Shown here piece by piece: positions 59,567 to 64,000 of a DNA stretch of 64,000 nt. A model generated the notes under the pieces. It made no database searches. It had not been told where the DNA came from and saw nothing but the letters and a program-made list of their open reading frames with translations. The position numbers were made by a program, and so were the translations under genes. The DNA comes from Paenibacillus_E sp040812395 (lineage in GTDB: Bacteria; Bacillota; Bacilli; Paenibacillales; NBRC-103111), in NCBI RefSeq assembly GCF_040812395.1, contig NZ_JBFNXH010000006.1, forward strand, positions 124,001 to 188,000, read 5' to 3'. Numbering within the stretch: position 1 is the first letter of the stretch; every line of letters begins with the position of its first letter.

Positions 59567-60271
59567 CTATAGTTGGAACCCAAATCCTTTAATCGTTGAC
59601 CATTCGAACTCATGATCGATTGCCGTGAACAGCTCATTCTTCCAAGGTTCGAACGTACCGGAACGAATCTTGGACAGCACATCCCATTCCAGCATCTCTT
59701 TGAAAATCTGCTGTCTAAATGCGCCATCCTCAACGCGTTGTTGCACCTTCAGACGGGCTTCGCTTAGAAAATCAAGGTAAGACTCATATTCATCCCCATA
59801 AGCATCTTCGAGCTCTTTCGCTATTTTTCGCCCTAGAGATGGACTTGCGCCCCCAGTCGACACAGCAATAACGAGTTTGCCTCTCCGCACAACAGAAGGC
59901 AATATAAACGAACTAAGCTCAGGCTGATCGACGACATTGACTAAAAGTCCTTCTTCAATGGCTGTTTTGTATACAGCCTCATTCACTTCGGAACGATTCG
60001 TCGCTGCAACCACAAGCATGAAGGGCACCTTGCCCTTATTGTTCGAAACGATGTCCAACATGGCTGAAGGAGAGTACGTACGACGGTCTATAACCACTAA
60101 ACCTCGCCTCTCCATTTCAACCAGCCCATCGCTGCATTCAGGACTCAACACCGTTACACGAGCTCCAGCCCCCACAAGGGAAAGAGCTTTACGTTCGGCA
60201 ATTTTTCCGCCGCCGACAATTAGGCAGCTATGTCCCTGTACATTTAACACAATCGGATATTGATGCTTCAT
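59567..60271 (-). CDS. Precorrin-2 dehydrogenase/sirohydrochlorin ferrochelatase-like protein
   Basis: About 234 residues of the Met8/CysG-N type: CLIVGGGKIAERKALSLVGAGARVTVLSPEC binds NAD, VVAATNRSEVNEAVY and VNVVDQPELSSFILPSVVRRGKLVIAVSTGGASPSLGR are typical. It oxidises precorrin-2 to sirohydrochlorin. The ATG at 60271 follows GGAGTTGAGTGG; the frame starts earlier at 60292 inside hemX. Confidence 0.93.
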   Translation of the reverse strand: MKHQYPIVLNVQGHSCLIVGGGKIAERKALSLVGAGARVTVLSPECSDGLVEMERRGLVVIDRRTYSPSAMLDIVSNNKGKVPFMLVVAATNRSEVNEAVYKTAIEEGLLVNVVDQPELSSFILPSVVRRGKLVIAVSTGGASPSLGRKIAKELEDAYGDEYESYLDFLSEARLKVQQRVEDGAFRQQIFKEMLEWDVLSKIRSGTFEPWKNELFTAIDHEFEWSTIKGFGFQL

Positions 60272-60276
60272 TCCAC

Positions 60277-61107
60277 TCAACTCCAGATCCAATCATGAAA
60301 CCCAGATACAAAATTCGATACAACGAAATTAATAACTACAACAACGAAAGCGGCAAGGTTCCAGGCAGCCAGCCTTTTCCCCGAAATTCGCATGGAATGA
60401 TGTTGAAATAAATAAAACGTATAGGCAAGAAGAACAAACACCGAGTTAAGCACCTTTGGATCATAGAGAAGGTTGTTATTCCCCTCCAGAACGACCCACA
60501 CAATGCCAAGACTCAAAGCCAGCATAAGAAGCGGCGCTCCAATAATAACGGCCAAATAAGTATACTGCTCAATTTTCTCTAACGACGGAAGCCTCATCAC
60601 AGTTTGTGAAAATTTCTTTTCCTTAAGCATTCTGTGAAGAAATAAATACATGCAAGAGAAAATGGCTGCTATTGAAAATGCCGCATAACTTCCGATTGCT
60701 AGTGTAATATGTATGAATAATAGCTCGTCATTGATGTCCCAGCCGGCAATAATCGGCTTCACATGCGGATTGCCAAACACATTTAAAGCAAGTATCGCAA
60801 ATCCTAACACATTCACGAAGAATACGAACAATTCAATTCGAAAGAACCGGTTGACAATGAGTGAAATCGTGACAATCAGCCACGAAAACATAAATAATAC
60901 ATCAGAGCGCGAGAACGCCCACTCCGTCAAATGGCCATATAGGCTAATTGCCAAATAGGCGGTTTGTAACACCCATACAAACAAAAGCAGCCCCGTCCCC
61001 ATCCGTTTTGCGTTCCGGTTCGCATTCGCAAAGTCGGAAAAGTAAAACAGTAGGCTCAGGGCATACATATAGATCATCGCATCGAACAACCAACTACGTG
61101 TGACCAT
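60277..61107 (-). CDS. hemX: HemX/CcsA-type cytochrome c assembly-like membrane protein
   Basis: A 276-residue protein with about eight membrane helices. It begins SWLFDAMIYMYALSLLFYFSD and has the HemX pattern HITLAIGSYAAFSIAAIFSCMYLFLH. In B. subtilis HemX lowers the level of HemA. It is not the CcsA haem lyase, though the fold is alike. It lies 34 bases after hemA. Confidence 0.92.
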   Translation of the reverse strand: MVTRSWLFDAMIYMYALSLLFYFSDFANANRNAKRMGTGLLLFVWVLQTAYLAISLYGHLTEWAFSRSDVLFMFSWLIVTISLIVNRFFRIELFVFFVNVLGFAILALNVFGNPHVKPIIAGWDINDELLFIHITLAIGSYAAFSIAAIFSCMYLFLHRMLKEKKFSQTVMRLPSLEKIEQYTYLAVIIGAPLLMLALSLGIVWVVLEGNNNLLYDPKVLNSVFVLLAYTFYLFQHHSMRISGKRLAAWNLAAFVVVVINFVVSNFVSGFHDWIWS

Positions 61108-61141
61108 GGCACCTCTCCTTGGCGATTTCAGCGCCCTTCAT

Positions 61142-62554
61142 TCAAGATCGCGCTAGAGCGTCTGCAGCCTGTAGACCAAACATAGAATTTTTCTCGTCCT
61201 GGAGGCGCTTCTCTTCAGCTTCCGCTACGATCCGTTCTGCTTCTTGTGCCAACTCAGCCGCTTGTTCATGCTGCTCCAATGTTTCTTCAAGAGCGAACAG
61301 CTTGGTGAACAGCTCCAATGCTTCATCGCCGTGACGCTCTCCTGCCATTTCCTTAATGCGCAGGATCGGATCCCGAAGCACTTGATTCACAATGCTTTTG
61401 GTTAATTTGCGAATAATTTTTACTTCCCGTTCATCCAAATCAGGAAGCTTTTTCATCATACTGTCCATCGTTTCTTCATGAATTAGATTGGCTTTCGTTT
61501 GAAGTGCATGGATAACCGGACTAACACCAAGCGTCTTGGTCCATTGGTCAAAAACAGCCATTTCACTTTCAATCATCAATTCAATCTTTGCCGCTTCCTT
61601 TTTTCTTTCCTGCAAATGCTTGTCAACGATATTTTCCAAATCGTCAATGTCATACAAGAACACATTAGGTAAATCGCTAATCTGCGGATCCAAATCCCGC
61701 GGAACCGCGATATCCATCATAAAGAGAGGGCGCGACTTTCTTTTTTGCAAATAAGGCTGGATGTCTTTTTTCGTGAGGACATAACCAGGAGCTCCAGTAG
61801 AGCTGATGATAATATCAACATCCGGCATTTGCTCCAGCATCTTATCTATCGTACAAGGAATGCCATTAAACTTCTCAGCGAGCTGCGCGGCTTTCTCGAA
61901 AGTACGATTCACAACAACCACTTTATTAGCCCCGTTCGCATACAAATGCTTTACGGTTAGCTCACTCATCTTGCCAGCTCCAATAATCATGACGGTCTTG
62001 TTCGTATAGGAGCCAAAAATCCGTTTACCAAGCTCAACTGCGGCGTAACTGACAGAAACGGGATTGTCGCTAATGCCTGTCTCCGAGTGTGCCCGCTTGG
62101 CAAGCGTAACGGATTGCTTAAACAACGTATTGAAAAAAGCTCCTGTCGTTTTCAAATTTTGCGACAATAAAAAAGCATCCCGCACTTGTCCAAGTATTTG
62201 CGTTTCCCCGATAACCATGGAATCCAAACCGCTTGTGACGCGGAAAAGGTGCTCCGTCGCTTTATCATTTTCATACATATACAGATGCTTCTGAAACTGA
62301 TCTTTGGGAACGCCAAACCAGCGCTCAATAAAGTGTGTAATATAATGACTGCACAATTGCGCTCTGTCTACAACCGCGTATATTTCCGTACGGTTACAGG
62401 TGGCTACAATGACACATTCAAGTATGCTTTTCGTTTCTTTCAATTCTGCCAAAGCTTTTGGTAAATCACTTTCGGAAAAAGCGAATTTTTCCCGAATTTC
62501 AACCGGAGCTGTCCGATAGTTTAAGCCTACTGCGATAATATGCAAAGGTTCCAC
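61142..62554 (-). CDS. hemA: Glutamyl-tRNA reductase
   Basis: A 470-residue enzyme. IAVGLNYRTAPVEIREKF, VIVATCNRTEIYAVVDR (catalytic cysteine), EDQILGQVRDAF-type NADPH region VIGAGKMSELTVKHLYANGA, and a long helical dimerisation C-terminus rich in Glu/Ala. It reduces glutamyl-tRNA(Glu) to glutamate-1-semialdehyde, the first committed step. The start is GTG after GGGAAGGCAG. It heads the hemAX... operon. Confidence 0.97.
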   Translation of the reverse strand: MEPLHIIAVGLNYRTAPVEIREKFAFSESDLPKALAELKETKSILECVIVATCNRTEIYAVVDRAQLCSHYITHFIERWFGVPKDQFQKHLYMYENDKATEHLFRVTSGLDSMVIGETQILGQVRDAFLLSQNLKTTGAFFNTLFKQSVTLAKRAHSETGISDNPVSVSYAAVELGKRIFGSYTNKTVMIIGAGKMSELTVKHLYANGANKVVVVNRTFEKAAQLAEKFNGIPCTIDKMLEQMPDVDIIISSTGAPGYVLTKKDIQPYLQKRKSRPLFMMDIAVPRDLDPQISDLPNVFLYDIDDLENIVDKHLQERKKEAAKIELMIESEMAVFDQWTKTLGVSPVIHALQTKANLIHEETMDSMMKKLPDLDEREVKIIRKLTKSIVNQVLRDPILRIKEMAGERHGDEALELFTKLFALEETLEQHEQAAELAQEAERIVAEAEEKRLQDEKNSMFGLQAADALARS

Positions 62555-62581
62555 CTGCCTTCCCGTTCATTTCTATGAATC

Positions 62582-62590
62582 ATTATAGCA
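62582..62590 (-). promoter_or_regulatory. hemA promoter, extended -10
   Basis: TGCTATAAT on the minus strand is an extended -10, 28 bases before the GTG start. A TTGTCG 20 bases further upstream is too far to be a normal -35. The short leader (about 20 bases) makes a riboswitch unlikely. Confidence 0.65.
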
Positions 62591-62700
62591 CAGCAAAACA
62601 AGCATTCCGACAATTTTTTTGACCAATTTATGAATGCTTCGTCTGCTCGTTAGTTTTCACAGCAAGCTGCTCGTATATACCATAACTGGCATAAAAACTG

Positions 62701-63237
62701 CTATTGCAGCATTTTTTTACGAATGGCCGTTGCCAACGCGGCGTCTAATTGTGCCAGCTTCGCATTCTGGGAAGAAATCATATCTCCTTTCGCAGACATG
62801 GCTTTCTCATATGCTTGATAGATAGCCTTATACTGATTAGCCGAGTCCTGAAGGAGCTGCAGTTCCTCCGGCTTCAGCTGCCGCTCGCCGCCAATTTGAA
62901 GCCTCTGTATATACTGCATGAGCTGTGTGATGGAATTCAATGAGGTCAGATACTCATTACCTCCAACCGCCAGGACCAATCGTTCATGGGTATAACCAGC
63001 TGAATACAACGCTTGTTTAACCGCATTCAGCTCTGCCGTATCCTTCGCCTTTCCTGCTTCTGCAAGATCATTATTGAGAAGCTCCATTTGGAAAAGGGAT
63101 ACCTGATACAGCAAATGCGTCGCGTCGTGCTCTTCTTTATGACTGCTCAACATTTGAACGACTTGATAGATAGGCCATATCACAAGAAACAGTACGATCC
63201 CATAAATGGCTGCTTTTCTTGCCAATCTTCTCCTCAT
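62701..63237 (-). CDS. Membrane-anchored protein of unknown function
   Basis: A 178-residue protein with a basic N-terminus, one membrane helix (about 11-31, IYGIVLFLVIWPIYQVVQML) and an extracytoplasmic, largely helical domain. It is predicted to be rich in helix: EEHDATHLLYQVSLFQMELL, and many Leu/Gln/Ala heptad-like segments. I do not recognise a family. GGGAGGGGG precedes the ATG. It lies between speD and hemA on the same strand; the hemA promoter lies downstream of it. Confidence 0.75.
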   Translation of the reverse strand: MRRRLARKAAIYGIVLFLVIWPIYQVVQMLSSHKEEHDATHLLYQVSLFQMELLNNDLAEAGKAKDTAELNAVKQALYSAGYTHERLVLAVGGNEYLTSLNSITQLMQYIQRLQIGGERQLKPEELQLLQDSANQYKAIYQAYEKAMSAKGDMISSQNAKLAQLDAALATAIRKKMLQ

Positions 63238-63292
63238 GCCATCCCGCCCCCTCCCGCGTTATTAAAGTCTATGGGGTCTGGGACAAACAAAT

Positions 63293-63314
63293 AACCACGG
63301 ATTTCTCCGTGGTT
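63293..63314 (-). terminator. Terminator downstream of speD
   Basis: AACCACGGA-GAAA-TCCGTGGTT on the minus strand, followed by ATTTGTTTG, 24 bases after the speD stop. Confidence 0.75.
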
Positions 63315-63338
63315 TTCGTTATGGGTATGAGCAGTCTC

Positions 63339-63746
63339 TTATTTAACAAGCTCTGCTTGCTTCATTTCAGGAGTTTCAACTTGCAATTCACCGATTCCGC
63401 GAACTAGCTTTTTCGCATAAACCGTCTCTGGTTTCAATACGGATACCATGAAGTCGATTGCTAATTGAGGGTCAACTGTCTCACCGCAAGTATAGCAATC
63501 TAGCGCGGCAAAACCTCTCTCAGGATAAGTATGAATGGAGAGATGACTCTCGGACAACATAACAAGTACGGTTGCTCCTTGTGGTTCGAACTGCTTAGAT
63601 TGTACAGATAGTACGGTTGCTCCGCATACCTCGGCAGCTTCTACCATCTGAGCCTGCAGCCAATCTGCATTGTTCAGAAGTTCGAAATCTACCCCCCAAG
63701 TATCTACAGCAACGTGTCTTCCGAAAGTTGAGTATTCCATTTCCAT
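63339..63746 (-). CDS. speD: S-adenosylmethionine decarboxylase proenzyme
   Basis: A 135-residue proenzyme of the class 1B type. It contains VLMLSESHLSIHTYPERG, with the Ser that becomes the pyruvoyl group after self-cleavage, and DCYTCGET. It supplies decarboxylated SAM for spermidine. Two close ATGs (codons 1 and 3) after GGAAGGGGG are possible. The leader is long and structured. Confidence 0.95.
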   Translation of the reverse strand: MEMEYSTFGRHVAVDTWGVDFELLNNADWLQAQMVEAAEVCGATVLSVQSKQFEPQGATVLVMLSESHLSIHTYPERGFAALDCYTCGETVDPQLAIDFMVSVLKPETVYAKKLVRGIGELQVETPEMKQAELVK

Positions 63747-63887
63747 CTTTCGGTTCCCCCTTCCTAGGAATAAAATGTTTGAAAAAATTTCATCCGCTAG
63801 GACCTACGTCATTCACTTCCCGAGGGAATAATCTCTCGCAACATTCAATGTCCTGAGTGAATCCTGGTTCCTATATTGTTGTCAACG
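63747..63887 (-). promoter_or_regulatory. Structured 5' leader of speD
   Basis: About 140 bases on the minus strand with no ORF. GGATTCACT (63865-63856) pairs with AGTGAAT (63817-63811), the outer TAGGAACC (63873-63866) with GGTCCTA (63804-63798), and an inner CGAGAGATTATTCCCTCG (63838-63821). AGGAC (63854-63850) can also pair with GTCCT (63803-63799), which competes with the outer stem. CCTAGCGG...CCTAGG lies just before the ribosome binding site. This is consistent with a regulatory RNA, but none of the classes I know of was recognised. Confidence 0.5.
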
Positions 63888-63893
63888 AAAATA

Positions 63894-63922
63894 AAAATAA
63901 CATCTATTGACTAGAAATGCAA
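63894..63922 (-). promoter_or_regulatory. speD promoter
   Basis: TTGCAT (63922-63917) and TATTTT (63899-63894) with a 17-base spacer on the minus strand. The remaining bases to the window end show nothing I can name. Confidence 0.55.
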
Positions 63923-64000
63923 TAGTTTTTTTTGCCAGCGCCTCTCACGCTTTTGGATTCAGTACCTACAATATGTTGATCGACGTCTGGATGTGCGTCC

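Overview
The window looks like a chromosomal segment of an endospore-forming, Gram-positive member of the Firmicutes, most likely Paenibacillus or a close relative. The grounds are the sporulation genes (bofC, spoIVFA/spoIVFB, a spo0B-type phosphotransferase, spoIIB-, spoIID-, spoVID- and safA-like genes), strong AGGAGG-type ribosome binding sites, frequent GTG and TTG starts, an N-terminally extended L27 with its Prp protease, a T-box before valS, S-layer-homology domains, and gene order. Most of the order matches the Bacillus subtilis block pheA-pheB-obg-spo0B-rpmA-prp-rplU-spoIVFB-spoIVFA-minD-minC-mreD-mreC-mreB-radC-maf-spoIIB-folC-valS-spoVID-hemL-hemB-hemD-hemC-hemX-hemA. Nearly all genes lie on the minus strand.

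Layout. 1-8.9 kb: a PAP2-family membrane protein, then (read on the minus strand) bofC, ruvC-ruvA-ruvB, a spoIID-like gene, queA-tgt-yajC. 9-11.5 kb: a small membrane protein, an ECF sigma factor with an unusual hydrophobic tail, and a LysM spore-coat (SafA-like) gene. 11.7-17.6 kb: an amino-acid operon pheB-hom-thrC-thrB-pheA-ilvE, interrupted between hom and thrC by a 166-bp palindromic element with perfect 18-bp terminal inverted repeats. 17.7-20.4 kb: a Nudix hydrolase, an SH3-NlpC/P60 hydrolase and a degenerate TrpD-like protein. 20.5-21.1 kb: non-coding, with a dispersed repeat. 21.1-38 kb: obg, spo0B-like, rpmA-prp-rplU, RNase G, spoIVFB/FA, rodA, minCD, mreBCD, radC, an Rrf2 regulator, maf, a DUF4321-type gene, an SLH-anchored amidase and a SPOR-domain (SpoIIB-like) protein. 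38-38.85 kb: non-coding, with a structured segment and the second copy of the dispersed repeat. 38.9-46.3 kb: murC-folC-valS with a T-box leader, then an oxidoreductase/MerR pair under a 19-bp-spacer promoter. 46.4-51 kb: spoVID-like, an RluA-type pseudouridine synthase, a 36-aa membrane peptide, a phosphodiester glycosidase and a five-unit tandem repeat array. 51-62.6 kb: haem and sirohaem biosynthesis (hemA-hemX-precorrin-2 dehydrogenase-hemC-cobA/hemD-hemB, then hemE-hemH-hemY-hemL). 62.7-64 kb: a membrane-anchored unknown protein and speD behind a structured leader.

How the genes work together. The haem genes cover every step from glutamyl-tRNA to protohaem by the protoporphyrin route, plus the first two sirohaem steps. 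The Mre/Min/RodA/MurC set builds and positions the cell wall and septum. The sporulation genes serve SigK activation (BofC, SpoIVFA, SpoIVFB), engulfment (SpoIIB, SpoIID), the phosphorelay (Spo0B) and coat encasement (SafA, SpoVID).

No rRNA, tRNA, CRISPR array, transposase or phage gene was seen. The least explained material is non-coding: the tandem array at 50.4-51 kb, the dispersed repeat pair at 20.6 and 38.2 kb, the palindromic element at 15.6 kb, and the leaders before the spoIIB-like gene and speD. Assignments rest on motifs and gene order read by eye. No search or folding program was run.
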